Below, piece after piece: positions 1 through 8,553 of a DNA stretch of 51,557 nt. Source of the DNA: Candidatus Woesearchaeota archaeon CG10_big_fil_rev_8_21_14_0_10_36_11 (lineage in GTDB: Archaea; Nanobdellota; Nanobdellia; Woesearchaeales; GW2011-AR9); the NCBI GenBank assembly GCA_002762845.1, contig PCYB01000066.1, positions 1 through 51,557 on the forward strand, in the 5' to 3' direction. The position numbers and the translations under genes were made by a program. The notes beneath the pieces were generated by a model that made no database searches, had not been told where the DNA came from, and saw only the letters and a program-made list of their open reading frames with translations. Positions within the stretch are counted from its first letter, which is position 1. Each line of letters begins with the position of its first letter.

Positions 1-47
1 TCAAGTAGAGATCAAGCAAAGCAGTACCGGTTAACAGCTTTTGTTAG

Positions 48-584
48 CTAATTAATCATACCACCACGTCTATTGACTGGTGGTTCTTGATTTCTTATCC
101 AAAATTTTGTGTCAACAGGGAATGGTTGTGCTAATCCTCCAGAAGGCTCATCAAATTTAATGTGCATGTGTTCTTGAGAGTTTGCTCTCGCAAAACACTT
201 TCCATCAATTCTCTCCATAGGAACATATTCCACTCCAAGATGTTCTGCATCTTCTGCACGTACTTCTTGCATAGCTATACTAACGGTAGCAATTGAAAGT
301 CCATAATCAACTGCCCGATTATAATTCATTGCTACTTGCGCAAATGCTCGTACATGTCCTGTTGGAAGAAGAAGTATTCTAAACCCTGTCCGCGGATCTG
401 ATGTTACGGTATCTTGTAAAACTGCGTACCAATCTTCAACAGGATTGACCCCCGTTTGATGTATAATAACAGAACCTCTATCATCCGTATCACCTATGCT
501 TTTTTGTCCAAACTCACAAAATCCACAACCATCTTTAAGTACGATTTGTTCTTGTAATAATTTTTCTAATTGTGCTACTGACAT
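48..584 (-). CDS. HIT-like (histidine triad superfamily) protein, copy 1
   Basis: The protein has 178 residues from the internal ATG at 584. It carries a CxxC pair near the N-terminus (GCGFCEFG) and an EHMHIKF segment near the C-terminus, which resembles the H-x-H core of the HIT/GalT fold. It aligns by eye over its whole length with the divergent neighbour at 680-1273: CxxC, then a W in the middle, then a P-x-x-H strand, then EH-hydrophobic-HIK. HIT proteins are nucleotidyl hydrolases or transferases; the substrate here is unknown. The open frame extends upstream to 746, but that part would overlap the divergent gene, and an ATTTAAATAC box at 611-620 sits about 30 bases before 584, so 584 is preferred. 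The third triad histidine is not obvious, so catalysis is uncertain. Confidence 0.7.
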   Translation of the reverse strand: MSVAQLEKLLQEQIVLKDGCGFCEFGQKSIGDTDDRGSVIIHQTGVNPVEDWYAVLQDTVTSDPRTGFRILLLPTGHVRAFAQVAMNYNRAVDYGLSIATVSIAMQEVRAEDAEHLGVEYVPMERIDGKCFARANSQEHMHIKFDEPSGGLAQPFPVDTKFWIRNQEPPVNRRGGMIN

Positions 585-679
585 AGTTGATGAAAATGGA
601 TTCTTCTCGTATTTAAATCTTATGAAATAAAATACAGATTGATAACATTTATTAATGGACAGTTTTTGAATAGAACAGT

Positions 680-1273
680 ATGGAACATGACGAAAACTGC
701 AATCTCTGCAAAGAAACAACATTAAGGGTAGGAGAAACTTCGCCATACGGTGCAGTTGTTATTTGTACAATCGGGACAGAACCAGAAAATACATGGTTAG
801 CTACCATCTCACCAAAAACTGGGGGAGATCCAGATAAAGATTTCACGATACAACTTATGCCCCACTATCATTATACAAACTTTACAGAAGTTAATGCTAA
901 TCCTACACTAGCACAAAATTATGGGATTATATTTGCAAAGATAAGTAAAGCAGTGTTTGATATCATGGCAGAACAGGACCCTCATTTTACTGATCCTTCT
1001 GATACACGAGAATCTTCTGTGTCGATAGCATCGTATGGGAAGTGGACAACATGGAACGAAAAAAAGGAACATTTACATATCAAAATATTTCCTTTTAGAA
1101 ATGCGATTGGTCAACCATACACTGTTGATTCGTCATTTGGAAGAAAAGAAGTTCATCAGGATTCTGAAACTGGAGAAAGATTTATCAAAATGATGCCCGT
1201 AGAGAAGAAAATGGTTTCAACAGAAAGATTTACACAGTTAAAAGATACATTTATCTTATTATTACAAAAATAA
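680..1273 (+). CDS. HIT-like (histidine triad superfamily) protein, copy 2
   Basis: This 197-residue protein is paralogous to the gene at 48-584. It begins with a CNLC zinc-ribbon-like pair, has a PHYHYTNF strand in the middle and an EHLHIKIF segment that matches EHMHIKF of the other copy. Both copies also share a [QP]P-[YF]-x-VD segment after the histidines. It differs from copy 1 by a longer C-terminal tail of about 40 residues. The two genes are transcribed away from each other with 95 bases between starts, and a PHP phosphoesterase follows 13 bases downstream on the same strand, suggesting an operon. A nucleotide-directed hydrolase or transferase role is inferred from the superfamily; no substrate can be assigned. 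Confidence 0.7.
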   Translation: MEHDENCNLCKETTLRVGETSPYGAVVICTIGTEPENTWLATISPKTGGDPDKDFTIQLMPHYHYTNFTEVNANPTLAQNYGIIFAKISKAVFDIMAEQDPHFTDPSDTRESSVSIASYGKWTTWNEKKEHLHIKIFPFRNAIGQPYTVDSSFGRKEVHQDSETGERFIKMMPVEKKMVSTERFTQLKDTFILLLQK

Positions 1274-1286
1274 AAACCAGTGAAAA

Positions 1287-2156
1287 ATGACAAAAGTCGA
1301 TTTACATGCACATACAAACGAATCTGATGGTGAATTATCCCCAAAAGAATTTGTTGACCAAGCAATATCGTGCGGACTCAAAGCTGTTGCGATAACAGAT
1401 CATGATACAATTTATGGGTGTGCACAAGCAGTTGAGTATGCGAAAGATAAAGATATTGAAATAATTCCTGGAATTGAAATTAGTTGTACTGATAAAGAGA
1501 AAGGTTTTGTTGAAATTCACGTTATTGGTTTGTGTATTGATTATATGGATAAAGATTTCATAACATTTTGTGAAAAAGTGCGTGGTGAACGAATCGGTCA
1601 GAAAAAACGTATGATTGAAAAGTTGCAAGAACTTGGATTTGATATAACATTTGATGAAGTTGTTCGTATTGCAAATTATTCGTTTGGAAGACCGCACGTC
1701 GCAGCCATCTTAATGAAGAAATATCCTGATAGATTTCCTGATATGAAAAGTGTTTTTGATCAATATCTTGGGAATGATAGGCCTGGTTTTATTGCCAGAG
1801 AATTCTATCCAACAATAGGAGAAGCGATTACATTGATAACGAATGCCGGTGGAGTTCCAATACTTGCACACCCAGGAGTGTACGATGAAGTGCGCGTGAT
1901 TGAGCTTATTGAGTACTTTGTATCTCTTGGTGGGAAAGGTATCGAAACGTATTATCCTTACGATAAGATAAATCGTATCTCAAAAGAAGATTCCGATAGG
2001 CTCAATGTACAATTTAAAGAGTATGCAGAAAAACACAGTCTTCTTCAATCTGGTGGTTCTGATTTTCATGGTCCAAAACGAAAACCAGTTGTATTAGGTG
2101 AACTTGATATTTTTTATGATGTTCTTGAGAAAATTAAAAGTAAGTCACAAGCATAA
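1287..2156 (+). CDS. PHP-domain metal-dependent phosphoesterase (TrpH/YciV-like)
   Basis: The 289-residue protein opens with the PHP signature DLHAHTNESDG and continues with AITDHDT, PGIEISC, ILAHPGVYDE and a C-terminal SGGSDFHG motif. These supply the His/Asp/Glu ligands of the trinuclear metal site. Length and motif order match the TrpH/YciV group, whose characterised members are 3',5'-nucleoside bisphosphate phosphatases or 5'-3' exoribonucleases. It follows the HIT-like gene by 13 bases, so joint transcription and a shared role in nucleotide clearance are plausible. The last 12 bases overlap the end of the convergent gene at 2145-3680. The family is sure; the substrate is inferred. Confidence 0.88.
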   Translation: MTKVDLHAHTNESDGELSPKEFVDQAISCGLKAVAITDHDTIYGCAQAVEYAKDKDIEIIPGIEISCTDKEKGFVEIHVIGLCIDYMDKDFITFCEKVRGERIGQKKRMIEKLQELGFDITFDEVVRIANYSFGRPHVAAILMKKYPDRFPDMKSVFDQYLGNDRPGFIAREFYPTIGEAITLITNAGGVPILAHPGVYDEVRVIELIEYFVSLGGKGIETYYPYDKINRISKEDSDRLNVQFKEYAEKHSLLQSGGSDFHGPKRKPVVLGELDIFYDVLEKIKSKSQA

Positions 2157-3680
2157 CTTTTTAATACTTTCACTGAGAAGATTCTTTTCTTTTTCCGTTT
2201 TGTTTTCTTTCTCAAAAATAATGTCTCTTGTTTGCAATTCCGATCCATTATCAAAAATATCCTGTAAGACTTTTCCGTCCATATCTTTTGGGATCGGAAC
2301 TCCTATTACATGCAGTATTGTTGGTGCAACATCAAAGATGTTCACCCCTTTAGTTATATAACTTTTTTTAATATTTTTACCATATGCCATGAAGATGCCA
2401 TTAAGGGAATGCATTTCCCTTTTGAGATACATAAACTCATTTTCGCCAATAGTCGTATCAATTTCATATTTTGTTGACGTTACAATAATATCCCCCAATC
2501 GTTTACTATACTTTCCATTAAAGAACTTTTCACAATCATGAGCTTCAATATCAGGAACAGCATTTAGTTTAATCAGTATCTCTTTTTTTAACTCTTCTTT
2601 CTCAACGTCCGACATTTTTTTATTCAGGAAGATTGTTCCTTCAAAAAGCGAACGGCAGTATGCTCTTGTTTTATCAATATCTATTTTTGGTTGTTTGACC
2701 ATATTAAATGGTAAATATTTAACACTAAAATCATAAAATGGTTCCAACGATTTGAATAATCGTGGATGTTTTTTCACAAAGACAATAAACCTTGAAATAT
2801 CAATATTTCTTTTCTTTTCTTTGTGTCCGCGGAGGATTACATCTTGTAATGATGATCCTTCTTTTGATGATGTTACCAAATAATTATTATTCTTCAACCA
2901 GCTGTTAAGGAGGAACTTTCCTTCGTACATCTGAAAACCATGATCACTTGCGATTAAAACAACCGTATCCTCCTCTTTGTTTGTATCAATCCAATCAATA
3001 ACAGAATCTAACTCCTGCAAGATTCTCTTGCTTATTTTTGTCTTTTTTGTATTCTTATTGGCCATTATATCATTAAACGCTTTATGCTGGACCATATCTG
3101 CAGCGTTAAGCAAGAAAAAATAAACATCATGTTCATTTCCTTTCAGGACATCTTTAACAACCTCGTTCTGTGATTTAGCCACTTCAAGGGCAGAATTTAA
3201 ATATCTCATGACACTTCGTGAACGATCTGCTCGACAGACATACTTCTTTAATGCAGGATACTTTTCCTGTAACAATGCTGGATGAAACAGGTCTACAATA
3301 TTCTTATAAAGATGAAGCCACGAGAAGACTATATCTCCTTTAATTTTTGCAGGGTATGTAAATGGAAGGTTCATGATGAAACATCTCAGGCCTTGTGCAT
3401 CTGCAAGTTCATAGAACGTTTTTTCTTTAATATCCAAACTTGAGACGACATCTATTTGAAGTTTATCATCATACTTGAAAAAGTTTGCAATTCCATGATT
3501 TCCTATTTTCTTCCCAGTTTGGAACGATGTCCATGTTGGTCCTGTGAAGTATGGGATTGTTGTTCTAAGAATGCCTTGCGTATCATGTTGTAGATGATTA
3601 TATAATGCAGGCATATCTTTTTTACATTTCTCAACCAGTTGATGATGTAATGCGTCTATGCCAAGGATGATTAATTTCAT
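2145..3680 (-). CDS. Type I phosphodiesterase / alkaline phosphatase superfamily protein
   Basis: The 511-residue protein starts with LIILGIDALHH, the strand and first metal aspartate typical of the nucleotide pyrophosphatase/phosphodiesterase branch of the alkaline phosphatase superfamily. GPTWTSFQTGK provides the nucleophile Thr/Ser region, VLIASDHGFQ the Asp-His metal ligands, and a late DVAPTILHVIG helix with MDGKVL is typical of archaeal members. No signal peptide or membrane segment is seen, so it is probably cytosolic. It is the last gene of a - strand set with the UbiA enzyme and a GT-B-like protein, which suggests a part in phospholipid-linked sugar or cell-surface polymer metabolism. 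The substrate is unknown. Confidence 0.8.
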   Translation of the reverse strand: MKLIILGIDALHHQLVEKCKKDMPALYNHLQHDTQGILRTTIPYFTGPTWTSFQTGKKIGNHGIANFFKYDDKLQIDVVSSLDIKEKTFYELADAQGLRCFIMNLPFTYPAKIKGDIVFSWLHLYKNIVDLFHPALLQEKYPALKKYVCRADRSRSVMRYLNSALEVAKSQNEVVKDVLKGNEHDVYFFLLNAADMVQHKAFNDIMANKNTKKTKISKRILQELDSVIDWIDTNKEEDTVVLIASDHGFQMYEGKFLLNSWLKNNNYLVTSSKEGSSLQDVILRGHKEKKRNIDISRFIVFVKKHPRLFKSLEPFYDFSVKYLPFNMVKQPKIDIDKTRAYCRSLFEGTIFLNKKMSDVEKEELKKEILIKLNAVPDIEAHDCEKFFNGKYSKRLGDIIVTSTKYEIDTTIGENEFMYLKREMHSLNGIFMAYGKNIKKSYITKGVNIFDVAPTILHVIGVPIPKDMDGKVLQDIFDNGSELQTRDIIFEKENKTEKEKNLLSESIKKLCL

Positions 3681-3732
3681 TTTTTTATTCTTGAAAGACA
3701 GTTTTTATAAACTTTCGTGTAGCCAATTAACT

Positions 3733-4590
3733 CTAAAGATATAATATAATAATGGTTGAAACTATCCAAAGTAATATTCCCACAACTATATTTTTATCTT
3801 GAAAAATCTTCTCTGGATGGCGGGCAATAATTGATCCAGAATTTATTAAATAAAAGTATCTAAAAATAACAAATAATGCAAATGGTAGGGTATATATTAG
3901 GTTCTTATGAGCACTTAAGAAACAGTAAAATGTGTACGAAATTATGAACAATGTTGTCGATATGATTAATAGATAATTTGTTAATTCTATCGTGTAATCT
4001 TTAAGAACTTTTTTTGTCTGTGAGGCATTTTCTTTAAGGAGCGTTAGATCAGAACGCCTTTTTCCTGTTGATAAGAATAATGATAAGAAAAATGGACACA
4101 ATATTAACCAAATCGTGATTTCAACATTAATTATATAAACTCCCGATATCGATCGTATAACAAACAGGATAGCGATAATCAAAATATCTGCAAAAAGAAT
4201 CTTCTTAAAGAAAAATGAGTAGAGTTGCGTAAGAACAAATAATGATAGTACTGCATACAAAAAATTTCTTCCCAACATTTGTGCCAGAAACAACGAAATA
4301 GCAAAAAGTAGAATCATGAGAAGTACAGCACTAGCTTTTCTAATTTTTCCTGCAGCAAGTGGGCGACATTTCTTTTCGGGATGTAATTGGTCAGCTTTCA
4401 AATCAATAATATCATTGATGATATATCCTACGGAAGACATGAATGAAAGAGAGAAAAAGCCAACTATAGTAAAGTAAAGCCATTCTGGTCGTGCTACACT
4501 TCCTACAAAAAAGAGAGCAAGAAAAACAACAATGTTTTTGTACCATTGACGTACACGCATGAGGTTGATATACTCTTTTATTTTTGTCAC
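3733..4590 (-). CDS. UbiA-family prenyltransferase, decaprenyl-phosphate phosphoribosyltransferase-like
   Basis: This 285-residue integral membrane protein has about eight or nine hydrophobic segments. The first Asp-rich motif is NDIIDLKADQLHP followed by KKCRPLAAGKI, and a second polar motif GKRRSDLTLL lies near residue 180. This combination, and the N-terminal MRVRQWYKN, resemble the UbiA branch that includes DPPR synthase, which moves phosphoribose from PRPP to a polyprenyl phosphate. A lipid-linked pentose made this way could feed the glycosyltransferases in this window. The start overlaps the stop of the upstream gene by 4 bases (ATGA), indicating translational coupling. UbiA family membership is sure; the DPPR activity is inferred. 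Confidence 0.83.
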   Translation of the reverse strand: MTKIKEYINLMRVRQWYKNIVVFLALFFVGSVARPEWLYFTIVGFFSLSFMSSVGYIINDIIDLKADQLHPEKKCRPLAAGKIRKASAVLLMILLFAISLFLAQMLGRNFLYAVLSLFVLTQLYSFFFKKILFADILIIAILFVIRSISGVYIINVEITIWLILCPFFLSLFLSTGKRRSDLTLLKENASQTKKVLKDYTIELTNYLLIISTTLFIISYTFYCFLSAHKNLIYTLPFALFVIFRYFYLINSGSIIARHPEKIFQDKNIVVGILLWIVSTIIILYL

Positions 4591-6197
4591 GATTTTACAC
4601 CTTTGTCTTGTGTTTTTTCATTCTTGCCTATGACTTCATGAATTAAGTCAATTACCCTCTCTGATGCTTTTCCGTCAACAATACCACAATATTCAAGGAC
4701 AACTTTTTTCATTCTCTGTTTAAGGACATCTTGTTCTCGTACTGCTCTTTCAATAGCATTTTTTATATTGTCAGTATACGCAATCTCTATTGTCGCATCA
4801 TTGTTTTTTATCCAATGTTCTATCCCTTTATATAATAAATCAATCGTAACTATTGGTCTGCCAATAATCATCGCTTCTAATGCTGCATTCGACCCAAAAT
4901 GGACAAAGACGTCACACTCTTGAATAAGCTGATAAAAATCATCTCGGGAAATGTTTGATTTAAATGTCCGTACATTTGTAAACTTGTTTTTCTCTACAAT
5001 ATCTACATACTTTTCATACAATGTGTTTTTAGGATGCAATTTTAAGTCGATGTTGATACCCGAAATTTTATTTATTTGAATAATAATCTGTTCAATTCTA
5101 TGAAAATAATCTTCTTCTGTTGCTGATCCTCCATCGACTTTTGAATCTATTGCAATTAATATTTTTTGACATTTACTCTCTTTCTCAGAAATGTACCGGG
5201 ATATTTCATCATATACCACCGGTCCAACAACACGAATATCATTCTTGTTTCCATTTTGTATGTATCCCTCTTTTTCTACCTCACTAAACACTGCAATCGT
5301 TGTCGATTGCATCAAATCTTTATTTTTTGAGTTTTTTCCAATACCATGCGCAATAACTATTGAAGGAATATTCATTTTTTCTGCAGCAGCTAACAAACAT
5401 CGTTCAACGATTGAACTTGATCCTGTAAGAACAACTGCAGCAATACTTTCCTGTGCAAGAACTTTTTTATACATCTCATATTGGAGTGCCACAATATACA
5501 AAAATTCTTTAGAGAGATATACATTAAAAGCGTATTTGTAAAAAGGCCAGTATGATATACCATCTTTTGTAAGAAAATCTAATTTTGTCTTATTACTTAT
5601 TCGTTTCCATTGGGATGATAATGCTTGAGAAACGTTTCTCGCTTTTGTGGCAATGTCTTCATTATAATATGAATAAAGAAAATCTCTACCCAAAACCAGT
5701 TTATACTCATTTCGTGATAAAGGGTCCACGAAAAGGACAAACTCTGTAAACTTTTGATCTTCTTTGATTTTCTTAATAATTCCTTCAATTCTGAATATCT
5801 TCTTATCGTCTGACATATGGTGAGGAAACGTGAGGAATAGTACCTTTTTCTTGTTTTGCCCATTAAGTTCAATTATTTCGCTTTTGTCTTTATTTTTACT
5901 TTTATTTTTAACAAACTTTATTTTCTTCAACTCGTTTATACGTAAATATTGTGCAAGAAGTTTTGAAAAAAGAAATAATTTTGCTTTATTAAATGGCGCG
6001 ATATTTTTATTCTGTTCAAGAGATTTGTATGTATTAATCTGAGAAGGGATAATATACCTTCGAAAACTTCTATTATACAAGAATTCTAGTGGAAATCCGT
6101 CAAGTGTAAATATTTCATTAAAACTTTTTTGCATACAAAACTCTTTGTTTGCCCAATCATCGATAAAATCGTACAAATCTACTTTTAATTGTGTCAT
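4587..6197 (-). CDS. GT-B-fold glycosyl/glycerophosphotransferase-like protein
   Basis: The protein has 536 residues. The C-terminal half looks like the GT-B fold of CDP-glycerol glycerophosphotransferases or UDP-GlcNAc 2-epimerase-like proteins: PSIVIAHGIG, AVFSEVEKEGY, DLKLHPKNT, then DVFVHFGSNAALEAMIIGRP with the helix-loop that usually binds the donor nucleotide, and PIVTIDLLY. The N-terminal 130 residues are lysine-rich and not recognised. It is the first gene of a three-gene - strand set with the UbiA enzyme (4-base overlap) and the phosphodiesterase-like protein. A TATA-like TATAAAAAG on the - strand lies about 27 bases before the start. The donor and acceptor are unknown. Confidence 0.68.
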   Translation of the reverse strand: MTQLKVDLYDFIDDWANKEFCMQKSFNEIFTLDGFPLEFLYNRSFRRYIIPSQINTYKSLEQNKNIAPFNKAKLFLFSKLLAQYLRINELKKIKFVKNKSKNKDKSEIIELNGQNKKKVLFLTFPHHMSDDKKIFRIEGIIKKIKEDQKFTEFVLFVDPLSRNEYKLVLGRDFLYSYYNEDIATKARNVSQALSSQWKRISNKTKLDFLTKDGISYWPFYKYAFNVYLSKEFLYIVALQYEMYKKVLAQESIAAVVLTGSSSIVERCLLAAAEKMNIPSIVIAHGIGKNSKNKDLMQSTTIAVFSEVEKEGYIQNGNKNDIRVVGPVVYDEISRYISEKESKCQKILIAIDSKVDGGSATEEDYFHRIEQIIIQINKISGINIDLKLHPKNTLYEKYVDIVEKNKFTNVRTFKSNISRDDFYQLIQECDVFVHFGSNAALEAMIIGRPIVTIDLLYKGIEHWIKNNDATIEIAYTDNIKNAIERAVREQDVLKQRMKKVVLEYCGIVDGKASERVIDLIHEVIGKNEKTQDKGVKS

Positions 6198-6361
6198 AGG
6201 TATACTCTTATGGTTTACTTTTTATACGTAAAAAAACACTTTTAAATCTTATGATTCTTATATCTATTTTGTATGATTTCTCTGTAAGTACGCGTAACAG
6301 TGTACAACACTGTATTAGAAAACGATAAAGTTTTTATATGATGATACTGGGGAGTGATATT

Positions 6362-7777
6362 ATGGGAAATAGACCAAAGAAAGTTATTCTTGTACGATAT
6401 CATGATAAAGGTAATATTAATACCCGTCTTCCTGAAAGTCTTAACAAAGTACAGGGTGTTCTTCCACCATTAGGAATAGCATACATTGCTGCGTTTCTTG
6501 AACAGAATGGGGTTAACGTTTCAATTATTGATGTTCAAGGTTTAAACATGACTTCTGCAGAATTTGCAAAAGCTATTGAGGATAAGAAACCAGACATCGT
6601 TGCGATAACATGTATGACACCAACATTTCATGGAGCACTTGAAGCAGCAAAAATGTGTAAAAAAGCAGGTGCAACCGTTGTTTTGGGTGGATCGCATATT
6701 TCAGTATACCCAAAAGAGTCATTACAGCCAGACTTTGTTGATTTTGGGATCGTTGGAGAAGGCGAATATACTCTTGCAGAATTAGTAGATGCTTTAGAAA
6801 ATGAATCCGATTATTCAACCATTAAAGGTTTAGCGTATAAAAAAGATGGTAACGTAATTATAAACCAAGCCCGAATAGTTAAAGATATTGACACGTTACC
6901 CTTCCCTGCATACCATCTCTTGCCCATGAAAAAATATTCTTCAGTAATTGGCCTGCATCCCGTATCCACCATGATATCTTCTCGTGGCTGTCCGTACAGG
7001 TGCGGTTTTTGTTTCAAGCAACCTTCTGATAAGGTGTTTAGGACACGTAATCCATATAGTGTTGTTGACGAGATGGAAATGCTTGTTACTAAACATGGTG
7101 TTAAAGAGATTATGTTTTATGATGATACGATTACAGTAAAACGAAGTCATATTGAAGGTATCTGTAACGAAATTCTTAAAAGAGATTTAAAAGTTAAATG
7201 GGAGTCACCAACACGTATTGACCTTGTTGATAAAGAATTACTAACGCTGATGAAGAAAGCGGGATGTATCAGGTTACGGTACGGTGTTGAATCTGGCGAC
7301 CCACGAATTTTAGAACTTATGAACAAAAAGATAACGATTGATCGAGTCCAAGAAGTATTTGCATTAACAAAAAAAGTTGGTTTAGAATCATTTGCGTATT
7401 TCATTATTGGATACGCGACGGAAACGCCACATACCATGCAGGGAACGATTGACCTTGCAAAGAAAATCAATCCCGACTTTGTTATGTTTACTATCGCAAC
7501 ACCTTACCCCCAAACGCCATTACATACGTTAAGTGTTACGAATGGACTTATTGACCCTGATTATTGGCGGAAGTTTACGTTGGGAGAAGATGTTGGTAGG
7601 ATGCCATACTTGATTCCTGATGCAGAGGAATGGATAAAGAAAGCGTATAGGTCGTTTTATCTCCGACCAAGTTTTATCTTTAAGAAAGCAAAGAAGTTAC
7701 GGTCATGGAGCACGTTTAAGAAATATTGTGCCGGCGCATGGGGTTTAGTTCGGTTTAATATGCTGCCTGAAGATTAA
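6362..7777 (+). CDS. B12-binding-domain radical SAM protein (COG1032 type)
   Basis: The protein has 471 residues if it starts at the ATG at 6362. The N-terminal 150 residues form a cobalamin-binding-like Rossmann domain (PPLGIAYIAAFLEQNG, VAITCMTPT, VVLGGSHIS, FGIVGEGEYTLAELV). The radical SAM core follows with SSRGCPYRCGFC (CX3CX2C for the 4Fe-4S cluster) and YGVESGD. An in-frame ATG at 6338 exists, but GGGGAG at 6349-6354 sits at ribosome-binding distance before 6362, so the downstream start is preferred. Such enzymes often methylate or rearrange lipids, sugars or natural products. The neighbours suggest a lipid or glycan substrate, but none can be named. Confidence 0.86.
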   Translation: MGNRPKKVILVRYHDKGNINTRLPESLNKVQGVLPPLGIAYIAAFLEQNGVNVSIIDVQGLNMTSAEFAKAIEDKKPDIVAITCMTPTFHGALEAAKMCKKAGATVVLGGSHISVYPKESLQPDFVDFGIVGEGEYTLAELVDALENESDYSTIKGLAYKKDGNVIINQARIVKDIDTLPFPAYHLLPMKKYSSVIGLHPVSTMISSRGCPYRCGFCFKQPSDKVFRTRNPYSVVDEMEMLVTKHGVKEIMFYDDTITVKRSHIEGICNEILKRDLKVKWESPTRIDLVDKELLTLMKKAGCIRLRYGVESGDPRILELMNKKITIDRVQEVFALTKKVGLESFAYFIIGYATETPHTMQGTIDLAKKINPDFVMFTIATPYPQTPLHTLSVTNGLIDPDYWRKFTLGEDVGRMPYLIPDAEEWIKKAYRSFYLRPSFIFKKAKKLRSWSTFKKYCAGAWGLVRFNMLPED

Positions 7778-7799
7778 GATCATGCGGAAAAAATATAGA

Positions 7800-8492
7800 T
7801 CATAAAAACCCGTATCTGTCAATTTCTCTATCGCTTAATGTTCCTGCTTCTAATGCTTCCACACGTTGTGCAAGTGAAAAGACCCTATCTCGTGCTGCAA
7901 TAACTGCCCGTATTGTCACTTCTCCCATCGGTCCGGAACCCGCAAGGGTTGGATCTTGTGTATATTTTTTTACTAAACCACTTATCCTTTCTTGAACACT
8001 AATACGTTCTTCACTTTTATTTGCAAGGTCTGCATACGTCACAATTGCTTCCTGCCATGTTCGTGGGAGAAGAAGGATTGGATCTATCGGTCCAAACTCC
8101 TTTCTTTTTTCAGTACACGCAGAATCGTGCCAAAACTCGTACACAAATGCGTGAGGTCGAAACATCTGTGCAAGACGATAATTATCATTGTCGTTTTGTG
8201 CAATACCTTCTTCTACACCATGTTCTTCAACGTATCGTGCACCTCGAAGTTCATGGAATGTCTGATCGGCCTGAAATGGTCTTCCAATATCGTGCAATCC
8301 CGCGGCGGCAGAAATCTCTCGCAGGTTTAATGGTATGTTTGGATAATGGCGTACAGCATTTTTAATCACTGTTTCCGCAATGTCGTACGATAAATGTAGA
8401 TGTTGCACTAGACTTTCTGCACGTCTAACATTTCCTGGATTTTTGTCTATAATGTTCCTTGCAAAATGAAGAATACTCGTTTTATCGATCAT
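7800..8492 (-). CDS. HD-domain phosphohydrolase
   Basis: The 230-residue protein contains AAAGLHDIGRPF, the central His-Asp pair of the HD superfamily, with an upstream His in LVQHLHLSY and a later LRGARYVEEHG helix that supplies another ligand. The C-terminal part (about residues 140-230) is helical and lacks known motifs. HD proteins hydrolyse phosphomonoester or phosphodiester bonds in nucleotides; no specific substrate can be assigned. It stands between two unrelated genes, with its own TATA-like ATTTATAAAG about 25-30 bases before the start, so it is probably a single-gene transcript. It is convergent with the radical SAM gene at 6362-7777. Confidence 0.75.
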   Translation of the reverse strand: MIDKTSILHFARNIIDKNPGNVRRAESLVQHLHLSYDIAETVIKNAVRHYPNIPLNLREISAAAGLHDIGRPFQADQTFHELRGARYVEEHGVEEGIAQNDNDNYRLAQMFRPHAFVYEFWHDSACTEKRKEFGPIDPILLLPRTWQEAIVTYADLANKSEERISVQERISGLVKKYTQDPTLAGSGPMGEVTIRAVIAARDRVFSLAQRVEALEAGTLSDREIDRYGFL

Positions 8493-8553
8493 CTTTACTT
8501 TTTAATATTATTCTTTATAAATATTATGGGAGATTACTCTCTTAAAACAAATA

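Noticed and set aside
585..746. N-terminal extension of the HIT-like gene (ATG at 746)
   Set aside because: It overlaps the divergent paralogue, has no similarity to it, and lies upstream of the likely promoter box at 611-620.
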